From Agrostemma githago (taxonomy: Eukaryota > Streptophyta > Magnoliopsida > Caryophyllales > Caryophyllaceae), in the NCBI GenBank assembly GCA_958450325.1, contig OY288251.1, positions 10,124,001-10,188,000 on the forward strand: a DNA stretch of 64,000 nucleotides. Direction: 5' to 3'. The position numbers were made by a program, and so were the translations under genes. Shown piece after piece: positions 1-11,154 of the stretch (its first letter is position 1; each line of letters starts with the position of its first letter). Below the pieces are notes generated by a model. The model was not told where the DNA came from. It made no database searches and was given only the letters and a program-made list of their open reading frames with translations.

Positions 1-679
1 TACTACCGTAGACACTGAAATCATCCATGAATACCTCCATAATAGACTCGATATACTCGGAGAATATCCCCACCATACACCTCTGAAAGGTGGTGGGGGC
101 ATTACACAACCCGAAAGGCATTCTGCGATACGCAAAAACACCATGGGGACAAGTAAAAGTCATCTTTTCCTGATCATCAAGATGGATCAGGATCTGAAAG
201 AACCCTTAACAACCATCTAAGTAATAGAAAAATTTATGTGAGGCTAACCTTTCTACCATTTGATCGATAAATGGAAGAGGGAAGTGATCTTTTTTTGTGG
301 CGGCATTTAATTGTCTGTAATCAATGCACATCTGCCATCCCTTTACAATTCTAGTGGGTATTAATTCATTTTTATCATTTTTGACCACAGTGGTCCCGCC
401 TTTCTTCGGGACGACCTGAACAGGACTCACCCATTTAGAGTGACCACCAGAATAAATTATTCCCGCATCTAACAATTTAATCACTTCTTTCACCACTTCT
501 TGCATTTTCGGGTTCAACTTACGTTGACTCTGTCTGACAGGTCGGTGATCCTTCTCAAACTCAATTCGATGCATGCAAATATCGGGACTAATTCCCTTAA
601 GGTCATTTAGACTGTATCCAAATGCCTTATTGTTCTTCTTAAGAACGACCAACAAATCAGAAAGTTGGTTCTTATCCAA
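1..679 (-). pseudogene. Athila-1 reverse transcriptase domain, partial and interrupted
   Basis: The N-terminal and central part of a Ty3/gypsy RT, which would copy element RNA into cDNA. Visible signatures are the substrate-strand motif around MCIDYRQLN, the FPLPFIDQ block, the palm motif around YYLDG and, nearest the edge, FMDDF at 31-17, which carries the catalytic Asp pair. An in-frame TAA at 206-208 lies just after YYLDGC, where the family normally reads Tyr-Ser-Gly, so one substitution could have made it. A second in-frame TAA at 680-682 separates this stretch from the protease. Reading frame is otherwise kept to base 1. Thumb, RNase H and integrase lie outside the window. Confidence 0.88.
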
Positions 680-2057
680 TTAATTACTCACGATGACGGG
701 ATAAGACTCAGAATCGTCTAGAAATACGTACTTGAGAGGAGACGGAAGAGGTTTCAGGTCGGGTTTGGTTACCTCTACAGCATAAGAAGTATCTACCAAC
801 CTATTAACCACTTCTCCGTCGATGTTCGTCATATTTTGTGTATCTCCTAACATATCCCACACAGCATCATCGTTAGTCTCATTACCTGCACAAGTGTCTA
901 AACACATCAAAGCCTCGAGCGGGTCCCTACTCAGAGAACCCGTACAAACATCAAGAATAACATCATCAACAATATCAAGTGCATAACAAGTGTCCTCGAT
1001 CATAGGCTTAGATAATGTGTTAGCCAAGTTAAAGGTCACTTTATCATCCCCCACCTCGAGAGTCAAGCGTCCGTGCTTGACATTGATAATTGCCTCCGCG
1101 GTATGTAGAAATGGCCTACCCAAAATTATAGGAATCTGGACATCCTCAGCCATATTTAAAACGATAAAATCGATAGGTATAAAGAATTTACCTATCATAA
1201 CGGGGACATCCTCTAAGACTCCTATGGGACGTTTGACTGACCTGTCATCCATCTGAAGGGGCACACTTGTGACTTTTAGCTTACCCATATTTAGTTTCTC
1301 GCAAACTGAAAAGGGCATGACACTGACGCTCGCACCCAAATCACATAGAGCTTTATCGATCACATGGGTGCCTATGATGCATGGTATGGAAAAACTACCC
1401 GGGTCTTTCAGCTTGGGTGGAGACTTACTTTGAATTAGAGCACTACACTCAGCAGTAAAGGCTATAGTCTCATGTTCATTAAAATTCCTCTTACGGGTCA
1501 AAATATCTTTCATGAATTTCACATAAGAGGGTACATAGGTAATTAACTCGTTAAAGGGAACGGTTATCTGAAGATTTTTGACGACCTCCACGCTTTTTTA
1601 TCTTTGTATTCTTTAACTGGCTAGGAAAAGGAACTTGAATATCAATTGACAGTTCAACAGCCTTGTCTTGTACTTGAGAACCTATTCCCACTTCAACAGC
1701 AGACGTCTTATCAGTAGCGAGCGTCTCATTTCCGGACTCTACCTCTGGAATAGTCGATCGACTACTGTTCATAGTTGGTCGACTATTATTTATAGTCGGT
1801 CGACCATTCCCAAAAGTCGGTCGACTATTTTTCTCCTCTCCTACATTTTCTGGTAATGTGTCAATAATAGTCAGTCGACTATTTTTGACCCATTCGTCTT
1901 TCCCAACAGTTTCAACAATTTTCAGCGGTACGTCATCAATCATATCCTCCACAACAACAGTATCATGATAACTGGGCATCTCGGACTCGTCATAAATAAG
2001 GCCGCTACGAAGTTGTATCACGTTGGCCGTGTCATGCGGTTTTTTCAACTGTGACGG
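680..2057 (-). pseudogene. Athila-1 gag C-terminus and aspartic protease
   Basis: Continuation of gag-pol on the 3' side of the nested Tat-1 element. The first part (2057 to about 1570) is the gag tail, with the QLRSG motif of Athila elements followed by a Ser/Arg/Pro-rich stretch. A frameshift near 1551-1591 leads into the retropepsin domain. The active site DLGASVSVMP lies near 1342, and the flap and helix region ends in IILGRPFLHTA. The protease would cut the polyprotein inside the particle. The TAA at 680 separates protease from RT. The Ser/Arg/Pro stretch (1745-1885) is encoded by repeated GTCGACTA-type palindromes, which is unusual in coding DNA. Confidence 0.85.
2053..2057. repeat. Target site duplication GACGG, left copy (Tat-1)
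   Basis: GACGG directly precedes the TGTAGACACC start of the left LTR. The same five bases follow the right LTR at 11150-11154. A 5-bp duplication is normal for Ty3/gypsy integration. Confidence 0.93.
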
Positions 2058-4403
2058 TGTAGACACCCACATTTGGCCGTTAGGTGTCTATAGCAGTTTC
2101 CAAAGAATACCTGATGATGATCGGACGCAAACATGCTTTAATATACTCGAATATGGGCTCAAAATCATTAGCATTTGGCTTGGCCTTTTTACGGAATAAA
2201 AATCTCACAAAACCGACCTCAAATTCAGGCCCAGTCGGTCATTTCTATTCAAATAAGACTAATTTGGGTCAAAACCGACACCAAGGGCAAAACCGTCTTT
2301 TAACGACCAAGTCAAACCCCGGTCAAAGACGTTTCCGAGGCGTAAATATCTGCTGCGTCACATAGGAAATCCGACTTGAAAGTCCAATACTACAAAAATC
2401 AGCTACAAAAAAGATTAAACAAATCCGTTAGAGATAGAATTCGATCTCTAAAAGAAGCCTTCTACCCGTACTAGACCCACTCGATTGAGTGGACCGGCCC
2501 ACTCGGTTGAGTAGGCTCGTGAAGCATGCTGAACCGGTATCAAAACCGGGCACTCGACCGAGTATCAGAGTCACTCGAGAGTCACTCGGTCGAGTGACTT
2601 CTTTTCCAGCCGGATGAGGAGTTCTCTTCCACCCAACAACGGAATCCTGTTTCCTCTCAAATTGCTTGCTTTTCCTATCCAAAGCGGTATTTCTTGTCAC
2701 CCAAGTTAAGCTACCTCTCCTAGCTTCAATCGGGGACCTCTACTATAAATAAACCCCCTTGAACACACCAATAACAACATCCATAATACAACAGTTACAC
2801 ATACACAATTCCCGACAACTCACAACCCGAAATTCTAGGCAATTTTAGGCAGACCATATACAAACCCGAGATCAAAACTCGTCAAAGACTGGAGAGCAAA
2901 ACTCGTCAAATCCCTTCCCAATTATAAACCATCATAACTCTTCCTATATAATCTCGACGCTCCCGTGCCTTAGCCACAACTAGACGAGCCCCGTTCCGAG
3001 AGTACAAAACATGTAGGTTGAGGGTGTAAGATCAAATCCCGTCTTCTCTTTTCTCTCTCTCTCTCTCTTCCTCTCGTTTTTCTTTCTTCGTTGCGTCGTC
3101 CATCCGTCTTCAGACGGGTCATCGTCACGTTTTTTTCTAATATCGATATCATTGCAACTATCCAATTTTTTTACAAAAACAATCATTCTTAAAATATGAT
3201 ATCGAGTCTATAGTCAAATATCGTATCTACAAGAATCAAAATAATCTCATTGATGCTAAGAAAATTGTCACATGGTCTTAAAAACAAAATACAACAATTT
3301 CAACCCGGAGAGAGTTCATATTATTTTTTGTTTGATTTTCAAAACGATTTACAAAATATCTTATCTAAGAATCACTCCGAATATTCGATATCGATTCCAT
3401 AATCGAATATCGAATATAACGAGTATCGAAGATTTAAGTCGAGTATAAATTGTATTATATTTCTACGCGACTTAACAAAATCATCGATTTTACAAAAAAA
3501 AAGCAATTTCGCAATCAAAAAGCAAAACGAACCATAGTTCGTACAGGGGGCACTCGATCGAGTGGCACCCCAAAAACCGGGCAGAAACTCTTTTTCGAGA
3601 CCACTCGGTCGAGTCCCTCAATGATTCGATCGAGTGGCCCTTGGTTCATCAAAACCCTGAGCTTCCAGCATCCTTCGAGTCCCAATAAAATATTTTTATG
3701 ACTTCGGTCATCACGTGTCAAGTCTATCACGTGATTCATCTTTTCAAAACCATGCATAGCATCATATTTACATCATTTATTTGATTTGCAAATCATTACT
3801 AACTCGTTTGCTCATGTTTTAGCGATTTATTTTCGTGTTTTGTTTTATTGTACTAAAACGGACCTCGCATGATAAATACAACTTTGACATTAATTTTAGA
3901 TGCATTAAATCGACTTAGCAACCCATTCAATTATTCGCATGTTTAGTCAAAATGCTCTTTGCATATCATTCAACCGTCAAACTAACGCGCGTATTAAAAC
4001 ATCAAACGATATCTTAGTAGAGGCCGCTAATGTGCAGGCGGGGTTGGGTGTTATTTGTGAACTTCCCAACATGTACCCTCACCCCTTACTCAGAACCATG
4101 GTTTCCGGATATCCGAATCCATTGGCACACGAGAGTCATTCAATACACGGTATCCGATAATGTCGGTATCGGTATCAAATGCAAAGGGACGAACTCAATA
4201 AACTCTGACATCTGAATGGGCCATACTTTGTGCATGGCCCACTAAGATATAGTGTGGGTTCGAACGGGCCCGAACTCCCACAAATTTCGGTGGCGACTCC
4301 AACTTCGATTTAAATTTCAGTTCGATACATCTCATATGGAGATTCATTCGCCTCCCCAAACCCGCGCGTGGCCGCGTCGGGGTGGACCTATGTCATGTCC
4401 ACA
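2058..4403 (+). repeat. Tat-1 left (5') LTR
   Basis: The LTR starts TGTAGACACCCACATT and ends ATGTCCACA. A TATA box (TATAAATAA) lies at 2744-2752. Clusters of ACTCG(A/G)(T/C)CGAGT palindromes occur at 2470-2600 and 3545-3650. A block at 4018-4145 (GAGGCCGCTAATGTGC onward) is shared with the Tat-2 LTR. Compared with the right LTR it has a local insertion at about 2575, lacks one palindrome near 3551, and shows CG-to-TG-type changes in two palindromes. Confidence 0.93.
2744..2752 (+). promoter_or_regulatory. TATA box of Tat-1 LTR
   Basis: CTATAAATAAACCCCC lies 0.69 kb into the LTR and is kept in the right LTR at about 9475. It is the likely U3/R boundary signal; transcription would start about 30 bp downstream. 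Confidence 0.6.
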
Positions 4404-4406
4404 ATT

Positions 4407-4424
4407 TGGCGACTCCGCTGGGGA
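4407..4424 (+). other. Primer binding site of Tat-1
   Basis: TGGCGACTCCGCTGGGGA starts three bases after the left LTR (spacer ATT). The same PBS occurs in Tat-2. This sequence is the type reported for Ogre-like Tat elements, where it is described as matching tRNA-Arg. The tRNA assignment comes from family knowledge and was not tested here. Confidence 0.75.
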
Positions 4425-4840
4425 TTAACTGATGCGTGACTTACCATCGGCATCCTCAGGGTGAGACTCGAATAGAAATCGTTTGGCTAGTACAATACGT
4501 GTTTTAGTTTTACGGTTCATGCATAACCCTATCTTTTCCCGGGCCGGTACTCGTGACCGACGTCCCACTATACCATGATGTACTCCAACATGGATATGTC
4601 AAAGGTGTTCATAGTCGATTCGTATGGGTTTCACGGCATGTTCTAAGCTCAACTCGACTTAGGAAGTCCGTCCCGATTCTCGGAAAGGCTATGTACACTG
4701 TTATAGACCCCATTTAGACCGACTGAGACTTAGTGTAAAGCATACATGGTGTCTTCATAATGCTTGCGTGACTACCTGCTACTTGGTTTCCGTGTCGTTT
4801 TCAAAAACCGTCATTTCAAAAAATGCTTTTTTTCAAAAAT

Positions 4841-5238
4841 ATTCAATTTTCAAAAGCTCGGAAAGCTGCCGAAATTTAGACTTAAGATTTGACTCAAAAC
4901 AATCCTATTTTCTAGCCGGCATGCTGTCCATTTCAATATTCAAATTCTCGATCACTATTCGATTTTTCGATTTTTCAAAATTCTATTCCAATTTTCAAAT
5001 CTTCGAGATGCCATTCTCGATTTTCAAATCTCCGAGATGCTGTTTTCGATTTTCAAATCTTGGGGATCTTATTTTCGATTTTCAAATTTTTGGAAATTTA
5101 TTTTCGATATTCAAATATTCAAAATTCCAAATATTCAACTTTTAAAAAACCGGGAAGCTACAGAATTTAGGACTTACGATTTTACTCAAAATAGCCTTAT
5201 TTTTAGCCGGTATGCTGCCCACTTCAAAATTCAAAAAT
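4841..5238 (+). repeat. Local duplication with AT-rich short repeats inside Tat-1
   Basis: Two copies of a roughly 100-bp block (4841-4945 and 5134-5238, both with GCCGG and ATGCTG) flank a run of about 40-bp units built on GATTTTCAAAT. The interval is open on the plus strand only because it is rich in TTC; I see no protein family in it. Confidence 0.7.
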
Positions 5239-5239
5239 T

Positions 5240-8200
5240 TTCAAACCTTCAAAATTACGGCCCGATGGCAGTTTTCCGATTTTTTTTTTTAAATCGGGCC
5301 GTCCTCCACCTTTTCGGGATTTTCTCCAAAATTCCTTTTCAAAACTTTCCTCATCTTAGGACCTCTCGTATTTAGCAGTGTCGGGTCTTGTCATAAGTCG
5401 TCGAAAGTCTCTAGCGTCGAAACTCCGTCGATCTTACATCGCGGGTTTCCCCCCTATCCCAGTCCGCCTTATTTGACTAAGGCATGGCCCACCTACGTAG
5501 GACATACTCCTACAAAGAAAGGCCCGTTTACACATTCGAGTCCAAAAGTCTGGGGAATATCTCACGTGAACCTTCCTTCGAACAGGACTCGGCCCACATG
5601 CCAAATCCTAAGGGAGGCCCACCTTTCACAAGTCACCTGTCTAGGTGTCTTTTCCGAGTCAACCTTTTACAAGGCATAGCCCAATAACAAAAGGTTCGTG
5701 GTCCTTACGTCTAAGGGTCACTCGTCCGACACTCGAGTCTTAACAAAATTTTCGATCACACTTGGGGGCTACCCTTCAGCAGAGCGATCAATCACGGTTG
5801 CTCTAAGGGCCAGGTCTTACACGTGTCATCTCACGTACCCCACTCAGATGCCACACCATCTGAGTCCAATCAGAGTCTTTAGTCTCACTTGGGGGCTATC
5901 CTCCACCCGAGCATTCGACCACAATCACCTTAAGGGGTACCTTACGTTCATCATACACCGGCGTCCTTATGATGCCTTTTTCGAGTCGTACCTATGCTAC
6001 GAATAATCGAGTCACCTAAGGTTAGGTCGCCACGGTTAGCCCGATCACGCGACGCGGTCAAACATGGTCGCCCCATTTTCGGACTCATCCTTCTGCAGCT
6101 CGAGTCTAATTCGCGGTCGTTACTTTGTCTAGGTCAACGTTCGGTTATCCCGGACCAAGAATCTTAGTCATTCCCGTCACCCCGGTCTGTGTCTAGTTTG
6201 ACTCCCTCTCTTACATTTGCGCAAAGCCGAGTTTAGGTGAGTCGTGGCATCTGTCGCTCTCTCTGGTCAAGGACCTTACCAAAAAAAAAGAAACAACCAA
6301 CCGAGCATCCAAAAGTCCGGATTTGATTTGAGTCTAAGTCTAAGTTCGAGTCTAGGATACCCTACATCCTCATTTCCAAGTCAGAGTCAGAGTCAGCTGT
6401 ATTCTGTCCTCTTTTCACAATCCAATAAAATCAGCTTTTCTATCTCTCATATATGCTTTCCTTATGTGTTTCCGAGAACATGATGAACACCATCATACAT
6501 TGTGAGCACATGCACGTGACTATTATAGGCACATCTATAATGACTTCAGGAAATTGAGACCCGTGTTTTCCTTTGCCTGTTCCACGTCTGATATAGAGAG
6601 CCACATAACCACCCTTAGCAGGAGCGGTATCGAGTCCTATGACAAATCTAGGTAGTCTCCTAGTTTGGATTCAAGACGGGAGGCAAGCCCATTTTCCACA
6701 ATAAACACCCATCCAATAAGATCAACCAATCCCTGCCTTAGGTGTTAGTCTGACCGACCAAAAAAAAAAATTGGACAAAAAAAAAATCAAAAGTCCGAGA
6801 AAAAGCAAAAGGCCGAAATAAAAAAGCAGGCCATCATAAAAAGAGGCACCCATGACCGAGGGTAAAAGGTCAACCAAAAAAAACCTCAAATACCCATGAC
6901 CACGGTTATCAGGCAACTGGGATACGGTCAATTTAAAATTATCGATGCCCATGCTTTCAAATAGGGGAGAAACAGTTAGGCTGGTCAGCTAACACCACAC
7001 TTAGCCTTCCCACATTACAACCCTCAAGACCTTCTCGAGACCTAGGCTAAGAGACAGCCCGAAATTTTGAGGATTCAAGCTCCATAGGATACCCCTAACC
7101 ATTAGGGCCAGACATGGAAGTCAGATCCCGCATTATCAAACCTGCCCGATCGAAGTCCGAGTCATTATTACTCGACTTCCCCCTTTCCTACCACATTGCA
7201 ATACCTTATCCTCGAAGCCTTAGCTCCACAAAATCGAGCTCCAGATTTCGAATCATCAAAGCCACTTATGACCTAGCACCACATTTCCAAAAACATCCAA
7301 GCCAGTTACCAGCCCCAAACACGGGACTCAACTTGCTGTCGACATAGAGCATGCCCAAATAGTTTACACCACCTCTGGGGGCTACCCCGGAGAACGCTCA
7401 CAGTCACAGGATCAACATCCTAACCACTCCAGCCGCCCTTTGATCAAGACATCATGGGGAGCACATCTAGCCCACACCATCGCTATGGCTTGTTACACAC
7501 AAAGCCCTAATAAACTAGGCACCATAATATATTTTTCAACACTGAACTACGGCATGGTTTGATTTCACCACACGTGAATACATAGGCAGCCTTTTAACAA
7601 GGGCACAACCACCCACATTGACACACATTCAAAAAGCATCATCATTCCGGTCACGACACTGTCATGTTCTCAACAGCTAGCTTTGTCGTCCCGGGGGCTT
7701 CTCCTAGGCAGAAGTTCTCCATCCACTCACATAATCCAAATACTTTTAAAATCTAGCCTCCTTTCTATAGTGTGTCCTAGTACTCGGCTCAGTCGAAGAC
7801 AAGAATTTGTCGGGACACGAAGCAATACCCACTTTGGGAATGTACCCTAAAATCAAAAATCCAAAAGAGCACAAGACTACAACGCTCCCATTACGGACTA
7901 CTGCATGCAAGTCCCCTATAGCATATCTATCCCATTTCGATGTTCGACCATGTTGCCACTCGCCTAGGCTACGGAATAACGCAACTTAAGAGTCTTGTCT
8001 TCTTAAGTGGCCCATCCCCCTACCGAGTCACGGTCCAACCCTTAGAGAGTCCAATTCGTGTCTGTCAAATCGTCCTGTCGCGTCTAGAGTCGAGTTTGTC
8101 GGTAGGCCTCTCTCTTCAAATTCTCATTTTAAAGTTTGCAAAACTTAGCCATTTGGGAAAATCCTTTTCGACAAGGTCAAATTTCGGTCTATTTAAACTG

Positions 8201-8350
8201 CAGATTTCTTTTTGAAGCAAAAAGTCAGTCTATAGATGCTAACTGCATTCCCTATGTACTATCTTGTCATCTGCTATATTTGCTATTTCTACCTGTATAT
8301 CTAACATTTCAGGTACCAGCTTGGCTTCCCAACGGAACATCAAGTTTTTA
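5240..8350 (+). other. Tat-1 noncoding interior
   Basis: There is no recognisable gene over about 3.1 kb. The part from about 6600 to 7350 aligns by eye with 50200-50900 of Tat-2 (shared words: ACAAATCTAG, CCACATTACAACC, AGATCCC), which identifies it as the 3' noncoding region of this lineage. Phrases such as CTTGGGGGCTA recur (5760, 5888), pointing to old internal duplications. Confidence 0.65.
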
Positions 8351-8352
8351 TT

Positions 8353-8615
8353 CCCCAGCGTGAGACGGAGTTTTACTTGAAATGGCACATGCAAATTGGG
8401 ATGTGTCTGCAAACGGGCACACCCAGGGCTTCTTAGGCAAGCTCCCGCGTGATTCCGAATCGGGATGTGTCTGCAAATAGATACACCCAGGACTTCACAA
8501 ACAAGCTCCTGCGGAACTCGCATATCTCCCCAGCGGAAAGCCCGAGACGGCGTTTTCCCCGGAATAGCACGGGATGGGCCCATATATAAGCGCACCCAGG
8601 ACTTATACGACAAGT
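8353..8615 (+). repeat. Imperfect tandem repeat near the 3' end of Tat-1
   Basis: Units sharing GGGATGTGTCTGCAAA and ACACCCAGG(A/G)CTT recur at 8397, 8461 and, in a more changed form, 8575. CCCCAGCG...GAGACGG occurs at both ends. Tandem repeats in the region before the 3' LTR are common in Tat elements. Confidence 0.65.
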
Positions 8616-8785
8616 CAGATTCCCCACAGAGTTATCATCAACTCAGGTATGATTTCTATCTTATGGCTGGCGAGCCCTTTCACGCAAGTCTAATGGACTA
8701 TAAACGACCCGATCGGAAGTCTACCAGGTCTTAATCCTTGATTGGCCTGGTAGCTACTCTGACTTTCACCTTGTCCAAGCCTCAG

Positions 8786-8800
8786 TCAGAGTAGGGGCTC
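8786..8800 (+). other. Polypurine tract of Tat-1
   Basis: AGAGTAGGGGCTC directly precedes the right LTR. The same position in Tat-2 reads AAAGTGGGGGCTTC. This would prime plus-strand DNA synthesis. Confidence 0.65.
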
Positions 8801-11149
8801 TGTAGACACCCACATTTGGCCGTTAGGTGTCTATAGCAGTTTCCAAAGAACATCCGATGATGATCGGACGCAAATATGCTTTAATATACTCGAATATGGG
8901 CTCAAAATCATTAGCATTTGGCTTGGGCTTTTTACGGAGTAAAAATCTCACAAAACCAACCTCAAATTCTGGCCCAGTGGGTCATTTCTAGTCAAATAAG
9001 ACTAATTTGGGTCAAAACCGACACCAAGGGCAAAACCGTCTTTTAGCGACCAAGTCAAACCCCGGTCAAAGACGTTTCGGAGGCGTAAATATCTGCTGCT
9101 TCACATCGGAAATCCGACTAGAAGTCCAATACTACAAAAATCAGCTACAAAAAAGATTAAACAATTCCGTTAGAGATAGAATTCGATCTCTAAAAGAAGC
9201 CTTCTACCCGTACTAGACCCACTCGATCGAGTGGACCGGCCCACTCGGTCGAGTAGGCTCGTAAAGCATGCTGAACCGGTATCAAAACCGGGCACTCGAC
9301 CGAGTATCAGAGTCACTCGGTCGAGTGACTCCTTTTCCAGCCGGATGAGGAGTTCTCTTCCACCCAACAACGGAATCCTGTTTCCTCTCAAATTGCTTGA
9401 TTTTCCTATCCAAAGCGGTATTTTTTGTCACCCAAGTTAAGCTACCTCTTCTAGCTTCAATAGGGGACCTCTACTATAAATAAACCCCCTTGCACACACC
9501 AATAACAACATCCACAATACAACAGTTACACATACACAATTTCCGACAACTCACAACCCGAAATTCTAGGCAATTTTAGGCAAACCATATACAAACCCGA
9601 GATCAAAACTCGTCAAAGACCCAAGAGAAAAACTCGTCAAATCCCTTCCCAATTATAAACCATCATAAGTCTTCCTATATAATCTCGACGCTCCCGTGCC
9701 TTAGCCACAGCTAGACGAGCCCCGTTCCGAGAGTACAAAGCATGTAGGTTGAGGGTGTAAAATCAAATCCCGTCTTCTCTTTTCTCTCTCTCTCTTCCTC
9801 TCGTTTTTCTTTCTTCGTTGCGTCGTCCATCCGTCTTCATACGGGTCATCATCACGTTTTTTTCTAATATCGATATTATTGCAACTATCTAATTTTTTTA
9901 CAAAAACAATCATTCTTAAAATATGATATCGACTTTATAGTCAAATATCGTATCCACAAGAATCAAATTAATCTCGTTGATGCTAAGAAAATCGTTACAT
10001 GGCCTTAAAAACAAAATACAATGATTTCAACGCGGAGAGAGTTCATATTATTTTTAGTTCGATTTTCAAAACGATTTACAAAACATCTTTTCTAAAAATC
10101 ACTCCGAATATTCGATATCGATTCCATAATCGAATATCGAATATAACGAGTATCGAAGATTTAAGTCGAGTATAAATCGTATTATATTTCTACGCGAGTT
10201 AACAAAATCATCGATTTTACAAAAAAAGCAACTTCGCAATCAAAAAGCAAAACGAACCATACTTCGTACAGGGGGCACTCGACCGAGTGCATAGCCCACT
10301 CGATCGAGTGGCACCCCAAAAACCGGGCAGAAACTCTTTTTCGAGACCACTCAATCGAGTCCCTCAATGACCCGATCGAGTGGCCCTTGGTTCATCAAAA
10401 ACGTGAGCTTCCAGCATCCTTCGAGTCCCGATAAAATATTTTTATGACTTCGGTCATCACGTGTCAAGTCTATCACGTGATTCATCTTTTAAAAACCATG
10501 CATAGCATCATATTTACATCATTTATTCGATTTGCAAATCATTACTAACTCGTTTGCTCCTGTTTTAGCGATTTGTTTTCGTTGTTTGTTTTATTGTACT
10601 AAAACGGACCTCACATGCTAAATAAAACTTTGACGTGAATTTTAGATGCATTAAATCGACTTAGCAACCCATTCAATTATTCGCATGTTTAGTCAAAATG
10701 CTCTTTGCATATCATTCAACCGTCAAACTAACGCGCGTATTAAAACATCAAACGATATCTTAATAGAGGCCGCTAATGTGCGGGCGGGGTTGGGTGTTCT
10801 TTGTGAATTTCCTAACACGTACCCTCACCTCTTACTCAGAACCATGGTTTCCAGATATCCGAATCCATTGGCACACGAGATTCATTCAATACACGGTATC
10901 CGATAATGTCGGTATCGGTATCAAATGCAAAGGGACGAACCCAATAAACTCTGACATCCGAATGGGCCATACTTTGTGCATGACCCACTAAGATATAGAG
11001 TGGGTTCGAACGGGCCCGAACTCCCACAAAGTTCGGTGGCGACTCCAACTTCGATTTAAATTTCAATTCGATCCATCTCATATGGAGATTCATTCGCTTC
11101 CCCAAACCCGCGCGTGGCCGCGTTGGGGTGGACCTATGTCATGTCCACA
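8801..11149 (+). repeat. Tat-1 right (3') LTR
   Basis: 2,349 bp, TGTAGACACC...ATGTCCACA, followed by the GACGG duplication. It keeps CG-rich palindromes that are decayed in the left LTR (for example ACTCGATCGAGT at 9220 and ACTCGGTCGAGT at 9243) and has an extra palindrome at 10277. Confidence 0.93.
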
Positions 11150-11154
11150 GACGG
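11150..11154. repeat. Target site duplication GACGG, right copy (Tat-1)
   Basis: Identical to 2053-2057; the Athila-1 gag sequence resumes at 11155. Confidence 0.93.

Larger units (their letters stand above)
2058..11149 (+). mobile_element. Non-autonomous Tat/Ogre-like LTR element (Tat-1)
   Basis: A 9,092-bp element with two LTRs of 2,346 and 2,349 bp (TGTAGACACC...GTCCACA), a GACGG target duplication, a PBS right after the left LTR and a purine-rich tract before the right LTR. The 4.4-kb interior has no gag, protease, RT or integrase that I can recognise, so it must have moved using proteins from elsewhere. Its 3' interior (about 6600-7300) is clearly related to 50200-50900 of Tat-2, and the LTR ends and PBS are of the same type. 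It sits inside Athila-1 gag. Removing it with one target copy puts the two gag parts in the same frame. Confidence 0.92.

Noticed and set aside
4768..5375. Phe/Ile/Lys-rich open frames in Tat-1
   Set aside because: They reflect GATTTTCAAAT repeats; no family similarity.
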